Shown: positions 44,028 through 52,576, numbered from the stretch's first letter. The stretch is DNA of 64,000 bases from an uncultured Bacilli bacterium (GCA_934153945.1 CAKPFM010000002.1:62001-126000); one strand, 5' to 3'. The notes: generated by a model from the sequence alone, not told the origin. Program-made: numbers and translations.

Positions 44028-44094
44028 ACTAATAATATTTAAAACTAAGATAAATAAAGGAGATATTTAGTAATCATCCTTTATATGAACCTAA

Positions 44095-44199
44095 AGAGTA
44101 GGATGAATTTCGTAAGTACGAAATAAGAATAGCACCATAGCAATTCCTTATGTTATAAGGAGTTTTTTTGTTTGTGGTGCTATCTTCTTATCCTGCTCT
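44095..44199 (+). ncRNA. Candidate structured RNA with nested terminator
   Basis: Four helices nest. The outer stem is AGAGTAGGAT with ATCCTGCTCT (44095-44104, 44190-44199), hairpin two is TTTCGTA with TACGAAA (44108-44123), stem three is ATAGCACCA with TGGTGCTAT (44129-44137, 44175-44183) and the inner hairpin is TCCTTA with TAAGGA followed by seven T (44145-44169). The inner hairpin is an intrinsic terminator. If transcription stops there, the outer and third stems cannot form; if it reads on, they can. It is not a class I recognise. Confidence 0.5.
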
Positions 44200-44255
44200 A
44201 ATTAAAAATAGTAAAAATAATAGGACAATCATCCTATTTAAAAAGGAGGAATAGT

Positions 44256-44408
44256 TTGAGAATATTTAAATTATATTTACCAATAGACTTATTTAATAGA
44301 ATTAAATTAATGTCTAAATTTTATAGAGTATCTATTTCTAAAATGATGACAGAGTTATTAGAAATTGGATATTTAGAAATATTAAAGACAAATACGAAAG
44401 GAGAGTAA
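44256..44408 (+). CDS. Small ribbon-helix-helix-like protein
   Basis: This 50-residue protein starts at TTG (44256), fixed by AAAAAGGAGGAA. The strand IFKLYLPIDLF is followed by two helices with the turn RVSISKMM (NRIKLMSKFYRVSISKMMTELLEIGY), an RHH/CopG-type layout. It lies just after the structured leader and overlaps the ribosome site of the HTH gene, so it may bind the inverted repeat at 43881. It was read directly from the sequence. Confidence 0.55.
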   Translation: MRIFKLYLPIDLFNRIKLMSKFYRVSISKMMTELLEIGYLEILKTNTKGE

Positions 44409-44411
44409 TAA

Positions 44412-44711
44412 ATGGATTATGATAAATATGTAAGAATACCAATGTTTATAATTTTAGATAGAAATGTATGTAATAACAATAAAATTTTATATGGAATAAT
44501 AATACTTTTATCTCATAAAGAAGGCTATTGTTATGCTGATAATAAATACTTAGGTAATTGGTTAGGTGTGGGTCCAAGAAGAATATCAAGTTTATTAAGA
44601 GAATTATCAGATAATAATTATATAACTATGGAATATAAACATAGATTTCAAAGAAAAATTTATATTAATAAAGAAAAGTTTACACCTGACTTATTAGAAA
44701 ATTCTTTCTAA
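44412..44711 (+). CDS. Helix-turn-helix protein, replication-initiator or regulator type
   Basis: This 99-residue protein follows the RHH gene by three bases with GGAGAG before ATG. The segment RIPMFIILDRNVCNNNKILYGIIILLSHKEGYCYADNKYLGNWLGVGPRRISSLLRELSDNNYITMEY is a winged-helix fold of the kind found in phage and plasmid replication and control proteins (HTH_36-like). It could be the element's initiator or its excision regulator. Confidence 0.6.
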   Translation: MDYDKYVRIPMFIILDRNVCNNNKILYGIIILLSHKEGYCYADNKYLGNWLGVGPRRISSLLRELSDNNYITMEYKHRFQRKIYINKEKFTPDLLENSF

Positions 44712-44911
44712 ATGGTTAGATGTTTTTTTTACACTCAAAGGACATTTATTTCAATAATAATATAATAAATATAATATAAAAATTAAATATAATAAATAAT
44801 TCTAATAATATTATTAGTAATACTAATATAAAAAGAAAGGAAGTAGATATATGTATGAAAAAAATTCAAAAATAATAAATAAAAACATAAATTTAAATAG
44901 GTGGTTTAATT

Positions 44912-45025
44912 ATGGAAGGAGCCTATTTGAATAACATTTCATTTAAAGATCTTATTTTAAAATATCTTATTGAAGAGATAATTAAAGAACAAAAGGGGAA
45001 TCATTTAAATAATGATTTGCAATAA
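44912..45025 (+). CDS. Small helical protein upstream of the recombinase
   Basis: TAGGTGG precedes an ATG that opens a 37-residue frame (MEGAYLNNISFKDLILKYLI... ending NNDLQ). It is helical and charged, and lies about 60 bases before the recombinase gene. Small proteins in this position can be recombination directionality factors, but nothing in the sequence proves this. The 44712-44911 interval is AT-rich and holds a second, weaker 27-codon frame at 44851. Confidence 0.35.
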   Translation: MEGAYLNNISFKDLILKYLIEEIIKEQKGNHLNNDLQ

Positions 45026-45084
45026 TTTTATTATGATGTTATCATTCATTTGTCTTAATACCCAATTAAGTAAGAGGAGGTAAA

Positions 45085-46749
45085 ATGAATAATAACTTAA
45101 TTGGTAAAGATTTCAATACTGGAATCTATATAAGATTATCTCAAGAAGATAAAGACAAAAAATATGAATCTGATAGTGAAAGTGTAATTAATCAAAAAGA
45201 ATTATTAAGAAGTTATGTAAATAGTAATAATTTTAATCTTGTTGGAGAATATGTTGATGATGGGTTTTCTGGAACTGACTTTGAAAGACCTGGGTTTCAA
45301 AAATTACTTAATGACATAAAGAACAAAAAGATAAATTGTGTAGTAGTAAAGGATCTATCAAGATTGGGTAGAGATCATGTTATGACAGGATATTATATGG
45401 AATCATTCTTTCCTGAAAATAATATTAGATTTATTTCAATACTTGAAGCTTATGATAGTTTTAAAAATCAGGCAAGTAATGATTCTTCAACATTTATAAT
45501 GGCTTGTAATGATTATTATAGTAAACAAAATTCGATTAAGATTAGAAATGTTTTAAATGAAAAAAGAAAAAATGGTAAGTTTGTTGGAAGTTTACCATGC
45601 TTTGGTTATATGCGAGATCCGGAAGATAAAGGTCATTTAATTCCTGATCCTGTAACTGCTCCAATAGTAAAAAAGATATTTGAATGGCGAAAAAATGGAG
45701 TAGGTCCATCTAGAATAGCAACTATGTTAAATGAAAAGGGATATCCTACTCCTAGTGGTTACAAAGGAACAAAATATTCAACTAGATTAATAAATAGGAA
45801 TATTTGGAATATTTCTTCTATAAAGAAAATCTTATCAAACAGAATATATACTGGTGATATGATACAGCATACACAAACAAAGGTTAATTATAAATCAAAG
45901 AAAAAAATAACGTTAGATAAAAGTTTGTGGATGGTAGTAGAGAATACACATGAACCATTAGTTAGTAAAGATACATTTCAATACATTTCTAAACTAATAA
46001 AACAAAATACAAAAGATGTACAGCCGAAAAATAGAAGCGAGAAAAGGCTATTGGAAGGTAAGTTATTTTGCAAAGAATGTGGCAATAGACTTAGTGTTCT
46101 ATATAGAAAAAATCATGATTATTGGACTGTTAATTGTAATAGGTATGCAAGAGATCCAATTAGAGAGCAATGCCAATCTCATTTTTTTCCATATAATTAT
46201 CTAGAAGATCAAATAATGGAAAAATTTATTAAAGATATATCAGTACAATTAAATAACTTAGATTTAAAAGAACTTAATAAAACGGTACAACGAGAAGTTG
46301 AAAAACAAACAAGAACTTTAGATAATAACATAAATAAGTTGTTAAGTGAAAAAGAAAGTATTACCAAGAGATTAACATCTTTATATGAAGATAAATATAA
46401 TGAAGTTATTACTATTGATACTTATAAGGAGTTAGCCAAACCATACGAAGAAAAATTAAAAGAAATAAATCTAAGCATAGATAATAATCAAATGAGAAAA
46501 TATGAAGTAAAATGTAAATTAAATGAATTACCTGATTATACTAAAAAAATCAAAAAACTATTAGATTTAAATAAACCAAAAAAAGAATTAGTTCATTCGT
46601 TGATAGATAGAATAGTGATTAATAAGGATAGAATAATAACAATACAATATAAATATGGAGTAATACCTGATAATACTTTTACATACAAAAATTTAAATTT
46701 GGCTCGAAATCCTTATGGTAGAAAAGGTAAGAATCAATACAGTAAATAA
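45085..46749 (+). CDS. Large serine recombinase (integrase) of the element
   Basis: Large serine recombinases integrate and excise elements at short att cores. The 554-residue protein starts with a resolvase domain: GIYIRLSQED with catalytic Ser19, YVDDGFSGTDFERPGFQ, KDLSRLGRDHV (the conserved arginines). The recombinase domain begins at GYMRDPEDKGHLIPDP, and the zinc ribbon is CKECGNRLSVLYRKN...CNRYARD...C. A long coiled coil (about residues 405-490) follows. The family is closest to TndX/Tn1549-type integrases. It is the best candidate for the enzyme that acted at GGTGGCGA. AGAGGAGGTAAA precedes the ATG. Confidence 0.92.
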   Translation: MNNNLIGKDFNTGIYIRLSQEDKDKKYESDSESVINQKELLRSYVNSNNFNLVGEYVDDGFSGTDFERPGFQKLLNDIKNKKINCVVVKDLSRLGRDHVMTGYYMESFFPENNIRFISILEAYDSFKNQASNDSSTFIMACNDYYSKQNSIKIRNVLNEKRKNGKFVGSLPCFGYMRDPEDKGHLIPDPVTAPIVKKIFEWRKNGVGPSRIATMLNEKGYPTPSGYKGTKYSTRLINRNIWNISSIKKILSNRIYTGDMIQHTQTKVNYKSKKKITLDKSLWMVVENTHEPLVSKDTFQYISKLIKQNTKDVQPKNRSEKRLLEGKLFCKECGNRLSVLYRKNHDYWTVNCNRYARDPIREQCQSHFFPYNYLEDQIMEKFIKDISVQLNNLDLKELNKTVQREVEKQTRTLDNNINKLLSEKESITKRLTSLYEDKYNEVITIDTYKELAKPYEEKLKEINLSIDNNQMRKYEVKCKLNELPDYTKKIKKLLDLNKPKKELVHSLIDRIVINKDRIITIQYKYGVIPDNTFTYKNLNLARNPYGRKGKNQYSK

Positions 46750-46751
46750 GT

Positions 46752-46790
46752 AAGATCTCACTATCCATCTAGTGGGGTCTTTATTTTTTT
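46752..46790 (+). terminator. Terminator of the recombinase gene
   Basis: AAGATCTCACTA and TAGTGGGGTCTT pair (two G-T wobbles) around TCCATC and run into T-rich DNA. Confidence 0.7.
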
Positions 46791-46831
46791 TCTATAAAAG
46801 AATATAATAGTAAGCTAAGAAGGTGATATGA

Positions 46832-47398
46832 ATGAAAGAAATAATCTTGAATATTTTAAAAGATAGTAAAAACTATAAAAAGATAGCGTGGTTATTTATA
46901 GTAGCAATATTGTTATTAGTGGTATTATATCCAATTATTGATGCAAATTTTTTATATTATAAAAGAGTTTCTAATAGAATAGATATTTTAGAAAAAATTA
47001 GTAAAATAGATGAAAATGAAATTTGTAAAAATGATAAACTTGAAAAAGAATATAATTCTATTATTGAAGAAATATCAGATAAAGAAAACAATTATCTTAA
47101 TAATATTTTTGTAAAAGAAACATCCTATAAGAATAAAATAATAAAGTTTTTCTCAGCAGCATGGATGTTCATTATTGTAGGATTAATTTTACCATTTACA
47201 AAAGATAAAACAAAAAATAAAAGAACGTGGACAAATTTATTTGGTGGTATATTGTGTATAGGTGTAGGATTTCTATTTGGTTACTTTGGAGTTAAAATAC
47301 CTACAATTATTAATATTGTAGTAAATATAATACTATATCAAATTATTATGATCTATTTGGCTTATACTATAGCTACATCAGGTAATAAATTTAATTAA
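46832..47398 (+). CDS. Four-helix membrane protein at the right end of the element
   Basis: The 188-residue protein has one N-terminal membrane helix, a charged extramembrane coil (about residues 45-95) and three C-terminal helices (AAWMFIIVGLILPF, GGILCIGVGFLFGYFG and IINIVVNIILYQIIMIYLAY). GAAGGTGATA precedes ATG. It is the last gene before the right junction. It could be an exclusion, immunity or abortive-infection effector, but no family was recognised. Confidence 0.5.
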   Translation: MKEIILNILKDSKNYKKIAWLFIVAILLLVVLYPIIDANFLYYKRVSNRIDILEKISKIDENEICKNDKLEKEYNSIIEEISDKENNYLNNIFVKETSYKNKIIKFFSAAWMFIIVGLILPFTKDKTKNKRTWTNLFGGILCIGVGFLFGYFGVKIPTIINIVVNIILYQIIMIYLAYTIATSGNKFN

Positions 47399-47430
47399 AA
47401 TGCAGTAATCTTTGTGAGGGCCAATTTTGT

Positions 47431-47438
47431 GGTGGCGA
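47431..47438 (+). other. Right attachment-site core (attR)
   Basis: GGTGGCGA matches the left core. To its right the amidase frame continues (GGT GCT GAA) in the phase set by codon 90 of the 5' part. Confidence 0.75.
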
Positions 47439-48357
47439 TGGTGCTGAAGTAATATATGCACTTCGTAATAATAATAAATTATCCAACTTAATTTTAGCTA
47501 ATTTTGAAAAGGTTGGTCAAAACGTAAGAGATGCATATCAAAGAAGACTACCAAGTGACACTTCTAAAGACTACTATTTTATACATCGAAACACAGGTAA
47601 TACAGAGGCAATCATAGTAGAATATGGATTCCTAGATAGTACATTAGATGATCCAGAACAACTAAAAAATGACTATAGAACATTAACACAAGCAGTAGTG
47701 GATGCTATCTTAGAATACATTGGATATTCACAAGACAAAAATGTATATACAGTAAAAAGTGGTGACTCATTATGGGCAATTGCTAAAAGGTATGGTATAA
47801 CAGTTGATGAACTAAAAAGAGCAAACAACTTAACAAGTAACACATTATCAATAGGTCAAAAACTAACAATACCATCAAAAGAAACTGTAACGCCATCACA
47901 AGATTATACTTTATATACAGTAAAATCAGGAGACAATCTATATTCAATAGCTAGAAGGTATGGCCTAACAATGAATGAACTAATGGAATATAACAACCTA
48001 GGAACAACTTTACTAAGTATCGGTCAAGTGTTAAAAATACCAACAAAACAAACTATAACACCATCAGAAACAACATATGTTGTAAAAAGTGGAGATAGTT
48101 TATACTCTATAGCTCGAAAATATAATACAACAGTAAATGATTTAATGAAATATAATAATTTAACAAGTAACTTACTAAGTATTGGTCAAACTTTAAAAAT
48201 ACCTACTTCAGAATCCACTATAACAAGTTACACAGTAAAAAGTGGTGACACATTATACTCAATAGCTAGAAAATACAATACAACCGTAGACGAAATAAAA
48301 AGAAAAAATAACCTAACAAGTAATACCTTATCAATAGGTCAAACACTAATAATATAA
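47439..48357 (+). pseudogene. 3' part of the split amidase, with four LysM repeats
   Basis: Read from the junction, this fragment continues the Amidase_3 domain (GAEVIYALRNNNKLSNLILANF, YYFIHRNTGNTEAIIVEYGF with the catalytic Glu) and then four LysM repeats (about 47743-48354; YTVKSGDSLWAIAKRYGITV and similar) that bind peptidoglycan. As it stands it has no start with a ribosome site; an internal GTG at 47698 could at most yield the LysM part. Joined to 34279-34547 it gives a 395-codon amidase. The neighbour on the right is a CwlJ-type spore hydrolase. Confidence 0.85.
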
Positions 48358-48386
48358 AAAAACTTTTCAAATCTGAAAAGTTTTTT
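48356..48386. terminator. Bidirectional terminator between amidase and cell wall hydrolase
   Basis: AAAAAACTTTTC and GAAAAGTTTTTT pair around AAATCT between two convergent genes. Confidence 0.85.
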
Positions 48387-48810
48387 AATGTAATGCTTTA
48401 CAAACTCCAGGATCGGGTTTATAAAAACAATGACTCTTATATCTACCAGCTAAATCTTGGCCATACCAAACAGCTTTACAAGTATCATTACCACTAGGAG
48501 CATAAAACCATAAAGCGTTAGTAGCAGGATGAAAATATTCCCCTCTAATAACTCTTTCAGCTAAATTCTTTTCCTTTGTAGTAGGATTAGAAAAAAACAA
48601 AGAACTACTAGTACTAGAAAACTGATTAGGTTGATAAATAACATCAGTAATAGTATTAACATCCTTAAAAGTTAAACAATCACTAATACCTCTATTAACA
48701 ACAACATTACCTACCATCAACATACCTAAATTGCCTTCACCAATAGCTTCAGCTCTCATAATTCTAGCTAATAATTCTTTCTCTTTGGTAGTACTTTTAA
48801 TAATTCCCAT
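48385..48810 (-). CDS. cwlJ: CwlJ/SleB-type spore cortex hydrolase
   Basis: SleB/CwlJ enzymes degrade the muramic-lactam peptidoglycan of the spore cortex at germination. The 141-residue protein is a bare catalytic domain with the family features LLARIMRAEAIGEGNLGMLMVGNVVVNR (catalytic Glu in AEA), ITDVIYQPNQFSS and NALWFYAP. It lacks a signal peptide and wall-binding domain, as CwlJ does. It converges on the split amidase gene, consistent with a spore-envelope pair. AGGTGATTTT precedes the ATG. Confidence 0.85.
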   Translation of the reverse strand: MGIIKSTTKEKELLARIMRAEAIGEGNLGMLMVGNVVVNRGISDCLTFKDVNTITDVIYQPNQFSSTSSSLFFSNPTTKEKNLAERVIRGEYFHPATNALWFYAPSGNDTCKAVWYGQDLAGRYKSHCFYKPDPGVCKALH

Positions 48811-48887
48811 AAAATCACCTAAAATATTATATGAAATAAACCTTGTAATTTACCAAAAAATTGGTATAATTGATACCGAGGGATGTT

Positions 48888-50006
48888 ATGAAAATAAAAT
48901 ATGAACTATTAAAAACAGAAAAAAATACAAAAGCAAGAAGAGGAATACTTCATACCAACTATGGTAGCTATGATACACCAATGTTTATGCCAGTTGGTAC
49001 ACTTGCCACTGTAAAAACATTATCGCCAGAAGAATTAAAAGCTATGCATAGTGCAGTAATACTTTCAAATACATATCATTTATGGTTAAGACCAGGAGCA
49101 GATATAGTGGAAAAAGCAGGTGGACTACATAAATTTATGAATTATGACGGACCAATTCTTACTGATTCAGGTGGATTCCAAGTTTTTTCTCTAGCTAAAA
49201 ATAAGAAAAAAGATATAACTGAAGAAGGAGTCCATTTTAAAAGTCATTTAGATGGTAAACCATTATTCTTAACACCAGAAGAATCAATAAGAGTACAAAA
49301 TAAACTAGATAGTGATATAGCTATGTCATTTGATGAATGTCCACCATATCCAGTAACATATGATTACATGAAAAACAGTGTAGAAAGAACACTAAGATGG
49401 GCAAAAAGAGGAAAAGATGTTCATGCAAATGAAATGCAATCATTATTTGGAATAGTACAAGGTGGAGAATTCGAAGATTTAAGAAAATATAGCGCTATTG
49501 AAACTGTAAAAATGGATTTTGATGGATATTCAATCGGTGGAACAAGTGTTGGAGAAGATAAAGTAACTATGTATAAAATGATAGATTATGCTATACCATA
49601 CTTACCACAAGATAAGCCAAGATATTTAATGGGAGTAGGAGATCCTATTGATATAATAGAAGGTGTTATAAGAGGGGTAGATATGTTTGATTGTGTTTTA
49701 CCAACTCGTATAGCTCGTCATGGAAACGCTTTCACAAGAACTGGAAAGATAAACTTAAGAAATGCTAAATTCAAAGAAGATTTCACACCACTAGAAGAAA
49801 CTTGTGATTGTTATACATGTAAAAATTATACAAAGGCTTATATAAGACACTTAATAACTTGTGATGAATCATTTGGAGCACGACTACTATCAATTCATAA
49901 TGTTAGATTCTTAATTAAGTTAGTAGAAGAGTTAAGAACAGCTATTGAAGAAGATAGATTACTAGAATACAAAGAAGAATTTATAAATAAATATAAAGGA
50001 AACTAA
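48888..50006 (+). CDS. tgt: Queuine/preQ1 tRNA-ribosyltransferase
   Basis: Tgt exchanges guanine 34 in GUN-anticodon tRNAs for the queuosine precursor. The 372-residue protein has TPMFMPVGTLATVK, SNTYHLWLRPG, LTDSGGFQVFSL (active-site Asp), FGIVQGGEF, GGTSVGE, YLMGVGDP and the zinc site CDCYTCKNYTKAYIRHLI. The start at 48888 has GAGGGATG upstream; the longer frame from TTG 48870 lacks a site. Neighbouring yrzE- and yrbG-like genes match Bacillus gene order. Confidence 0.95.
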   Translation: MKIKYELLKTEKNTKARRGILHTNYGSYDTPMFMPVGTLATVKTLSPEELKAMHSAVILSNTYHLWLRPGADIVEKAGGLHKFMNYDGPILTDSGGFQVFSLAKNKKKDITEEGVHFKSHLDGKPLFLTPEESIRVQNKLDSDIAMSFDECPPYPVTYDYMKNSVERTLRWAKRGKDVHANEMQSLFGIVQGGEFEDLRKYSAIETVKMDFDGYSIGGTSVGEDKVTMYKMIDYAIPYLPQDKPRYLMGVGDPIDIIEGVIRGVDMFDCVLPTRIARHGNAFTRTGKINLRNAKFKEDFTPLEETCDCYTCKNYTKAYIRHLITCDESFGARLLSIHNVRFLIKLVEELRTAIEEDRLLEYKEEFINKYKGN

Positions 50007-50035
50007 AAATATCTCTTTTTTTGAGATATTTTTTT
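50007..50035 (+). terminator. Terminator of tgt
   Basis: AAATATCTC and GAGATATTT pair around seven T and end in a T run. Confidence 0.8.
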
Positions 50036-50049
50036 AATAATTAAATAAA

Positions 50050-50412
50050 CTATGATTTATTTTTATTAATACCAATAATACTACCAGTAGTAGATAATGT
50101 AAGCAATATTAAATAATACAAGATATTTTTAATTTCAAAACTATTTTTAAATATTAAATTTAAAATAAATATTATAATGAGTAAAATACCTGAAAATTTT
50201 ATACCTTCTAACCAACCTTTTTGTTTACTTCTTTTACCAATTTCAAATCCACCAATAAAGAAACCAATACAAGGAATAATAATTTCTAAAATAGTTAAAA
50301 ATCCATGTTTAATAATACCTATATAATTAAATATTGTAACTAAGAATGTTAAAACTATAATAATAGAGACAGTGTACAATAAACCAAAACCAATTTTTTT
50401 TAAATAATCCAT
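50050..50412 (-). CDS. TIGR04086/YrzE-like membrane protein
   Basis: The 120-residue protein has four membrane helices and the features LLYTVSIIIVLTFLVTIF, IIPCIGFFIGGFEIGKRSKQKGWLEG (the conserved small-residue/charged turn) and LLTLSTTGSIIGINK, typical of the YrzE family of unknown function. The start at 50412 has AGGTGATATT. It lies between tgt and the DUF421 gene, as in Bacillus relatives. Confidence 0.65.
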   Translation of the reverse strand: MDYLKKIGFGLLYTVSIIIVLTFLVTIFNYIGIIKHGFLTILEIIIPCIGFFIGGFEIGKRSKQKGWLEGIKFSGILLIIIFILNLIFKNSFEIKNILYYLILLTLSTTGSIIGINKNKS

Positions 50413-50484
50413 AATATCACCTAAATAAAAATATGTTTTTTGAATAAAAAATATACATACTGACATAATAAAATAGGTGATAAA

Positions 50485-51114
50485 ATGTACTTTATATTAA
50501 TATTTAAAACTTTCACATTATATGTATTTATTATTTTAGTATATAGGATAATGGGTAAAAAAGAAGTAAGTGAATTAGGAATAAGTGATTTAATAGTAAC
50601 AATTTTAATAGCAGAACTAGCTGCTCTATCTATAGAAGAAACCGATAGATCATTACTTATATCAATAGTACCTATTTTAGTTTTAGTCACATCTGAAATG
50701 TTTATAAGTTATATAAGCTTAAAAAATAATAAAATAAGAAGATTTATAGATGGACATCCTAGTGTAATAATTAAAAATGGTAAGGTTAGATTTAGTGTTA
50801 TGAGTAAATTAAGATATACTTTAGATGATTTAGTTTTAGAATTAAGAAACAAAGGAATAAAAAGTATCGAGGATGTAGATTATGCCGTACTAGAAACAAC
50901 AGGAGATTTATCTGTATTTCAAAATACTAAAGATTATCCACTACCAATAATATTAGATGGTAAAGTCGATTTAAATAGCTTGAAAGAAATAAATAAAAAT
51001 GAAGTATGGCTATCAAATCTACTAAAAAAGAAAAATATAAAATTAGAAAACATATTTTATGCATTTTATACTAAGAAAAAAACATACATCATTGAGAAAA
51101 AAGATTTAGAATAA
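50485..51114 (+). CDS. DUF421 membrane protein (YetF/YrbG type)
   Basis: The 209-residue protein has three N-terminal membrane helices (RIMGKKEVSELGISDLIVTILIAELAA, then two more) and a C-terminal alpha/beta domain (GHPSVIIKNGKVRFSVMSKLRYTLDDLVLELRNKGIKSIEDVDYAVLETTGDLSV). This is the DUF421 signature. Relatives influence spore or membrane traits in Bacillus, but the exact function is unknown. TAGGTGATAAA precedes ATG. Confidence 0.8.
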   Translation: MYFILIFKTFTLYVFIILVYRIMGKKEVSELGISDLIVTILIAELAALSIEETDRSLLISIVPILVLVTSEMFISYISLKNNKIRRFIDGHPSVIIKNGKVRFSVMSKLRYTLDDLVLELRNKGIKSIEDVDYAVLETTGDLSVFQNTKDYPLPIILDGKVDLNSLKEINKNEVWLSNLLKKKNIKLENIFYAFYTKKKTYIIEKKDLE

Positions 51115-51291
51115 TTATTTGAAAAACTGATTATATAATTTAATCTTTTCATCAAAATTAGTTAACAATAACATTTTAGCTAAAATATCTAACTTACAAT
51201 GAATACTATCTAATTCGAATAAAATTTCATCATCTGTTTCTTCACTATTCAAGAAAAAATTATTAAAATCGTCTAAACTGTGAAAACTCAT
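51115..51291 (-). CDS. Small hypothetical protein
   Basis: This 58-residue acidic protein was read directly from the sequence. It begins MSFHSLDDFNNFFLNSEETDDE and has a helical second half (LDSIHCKLDILAKMLLLTNF). AAAGGAGGTAAAGT precedes the ATG, which is a strong site. It converges on the DUF421 gene with no spacer. Function unknown. Confidence 0.55.
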   Translation of the reverse strand: MSFHSLDDFNNFFLNSEETDDEILFELDSIHCKLDILAKMLLLTNFDEKIKLYNQFFK

Positions 51292-51413
51292 ACTTTACCT
51301 CCTTTCATATAATAACATAGCGTCTTTTATCAAAATGACCTGAAAAAAATTTAAAAAAAGTTTAATTTACAACTAAAATTATTAATGTTATAATTATATT
51401 GCGAGGTAGTTTT

Positions 51414-52310
51414 ATGGAAAAATTAATTATAGGAAGTCATGTATCTTTTAAAAAAGATGATCAAATAGTAGGGAGTATAAAGGAAGCATTAAGTTATGGA
51501 GCTAATACATTTATGTTTTATACGGGTGCTCCTCAAAATACCAAAAGAGAAAAAATAAATTTAGAACTAGTAGAAGAAGGAAAAAAATTAATGGAACAAA
51601 ATGGAATAGATTACAACAATGTAATTATTCATGCTCCATATATTATTAATTTTGCTAATGCTAATAACATGGATTTTAATATTCATTTTTTAAAGGAAGA
51701 AATAAAAAGAGTAGAAGAATTAGGATTTAATAAACTAGTACTTCATCCAGGAAGTCATGTTGGAATAGGTGTGGAACAAGGCTTAAAAAACATAATAGAA
51801 AGTTTAAATTATGTTTTAGAAAGTGATAACGGTGTAGATATTTGTTTAGAAACAATGGCTGGAAAAGGTACAGAACTTGCTACATCTTTTGAACAAATTA
51901 AAGAAATTATCGATGGATGTAATAATAGTCATGTAAAGGTTTGTTTAGATACATGCCACATAAATGATGCTGGATATGATTTAAATGATTTTGACAAAGT
52001 TTTAAGTGATTTTGACAAAATTATAGGATTAGATAAATTAGCTTGTATTCATGTAAATGACAGTAAAAATGTAATAGGAGCACACAAAGATAGGCATGAA
52101 AACATTGGTTTTGGAACAATAGGATTTGATAATTTAATGAAAATTATATATCATCCTTTACTTGTTAATATTCCTAAGATATTAGAAACTCCATATGTAG
52201 ATAGTGATACAAAATCAAGAGTTTATGCGCCATATAAAGAAGAAATAGAAATGATAAGAAATAAAAAATTTAATGACAATTTAATTAATGAAATAAAAAA
52301 TAAGTCCTAA
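51414..52310 (+). CDS. nfo: Endonuclease IV (apurinic/apyrimidinic endonuclease)
   Basis: Nfo cuts DNA at abasic sites during base excision repair, with three zinc ions. The 298-residue protein has GSHVSFKKDDQIVGSIKEALSYGANTFMFYTGAPQNTKR, IIHAPYIINFA, LVLHPGSHVG, CLETMAG, VCLDTCHINDAGYD and IHVNDSKNVIGAHKDRHENIGFG, the metal-site motifs in order. The start at 51414 has GCGAGGTAG upstream. The yqfT-like gene follows in opposite orientation, echoing the Bacillus yqfS-yqfT pair. Confidence 0.95.
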   Translation: MEKLIIGSHVSFKKDDQIVGSIKEALSYGANTFMFYTGAPQNTKREKINLELVEEGKKLMEQNGIDYNNVIIHAPYIINFANANNMDFNIHFLKEEIKRVEELGFNKLVLHPGSHVGIGVEQGLKNIIESLNYVLESDNGVDICLETMAGKGTELATSFEQIKEIIDGCNNSHVKVCLDTCHINDAGYDLNDFDKVLSDFDKIIGLDKLACIHVNDSKNVIGAHKDRHENIGFGTIGFDNLMKIIYHPLLVNIPKILETPYVDSDTKSRVYAPYKEEIEMIRNKKFNDNLINEIKNKS

Positions 52311-52320
52311 AATTGGACTT
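52302..52320. terminator. Short hairpin between nfo and the yqfT-like gene
   Basis: AAGTCC and GGACTT pair around eight bases. It overlaps the end of nfo and has weak T runs on either side. Confidence 0.4.
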
Positions 52321-52576
52321 ACATATTGAATTTGTTTTTATATAGAAGAATTAAATCTTCTATTTTTTTTAACTTTTCCACAGGAAAATTATTTTTGTAT
52401 TTATTTAAAATAATTTTATAATCATCAAAAACAATAGTTTTCCACTCATTTTTAATGGCATTATAAATAATATCCACTTCATTACTAGATAATTCAACAT
52501 TATTTAAAGAAGCAAATTTTAAAATATCTTCTTTAGTTAACATATCCACATATTTTTTTATAAACATTTCTTTCAT
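52319..52576 (-). CDS. DUF2624/YqfT-like protein
   Basis: The 85-residue helical protein reads VDMLTKEDILKFASLNNVELSSNEVDIIYNAIKNEWKTIVFDD, close to YqfT (DUF2624) of Bacillus, which lies next to nfo (yqfS). It contains a helix-turn-helix-like pattern, but DNA binding is not shown. TAGGTGATG precedes the ATG. Confidence 0.7.
   Translation of the reverse strand: MKEMFIKKYVDMLTKEDILKFASLNNVELSSNEVDIIYNAIKNEWKTIVFDDYKIILNKYKNNFPVEKLKKIEDLILLYKNKFNM

Larger units (their letters stand above)
34540..47438 (+). mobile_element. 12.9 kb serine-recombinase integrative element inserted in the amidase gene
   Basis: GGTGGCGA occurs at 34540-34547 and again at 47431-47438. To the left is the amidase 5' part, to the right its 3' part. 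Joining the flanks at this core rebuilds GGAGGTGGCGATGGTGCTG in frame and a 395-codon gene. The element carries a helicase-nuclease gene, hsdM-hsdS-HEPN-hsdR, a tandem-repeat region, a regulatory leader, RHH and HTH genes, a large serine recombinase and a membrane protein. No conjugation genes were seen, so it is an integrative, perhaps mobilisable, defence-cargo element. It may excise precisely and restore the host gene. Confidence 0.85.

Noticed and set aside
34279..48357. Split amidase as an assembly artefact
   Set aside because: Both breakpoints share an 8-bp core, the insert contains a matching recombinase and the frame is restored exactly, which an artefact would not produce. Read-level support was not available to me.
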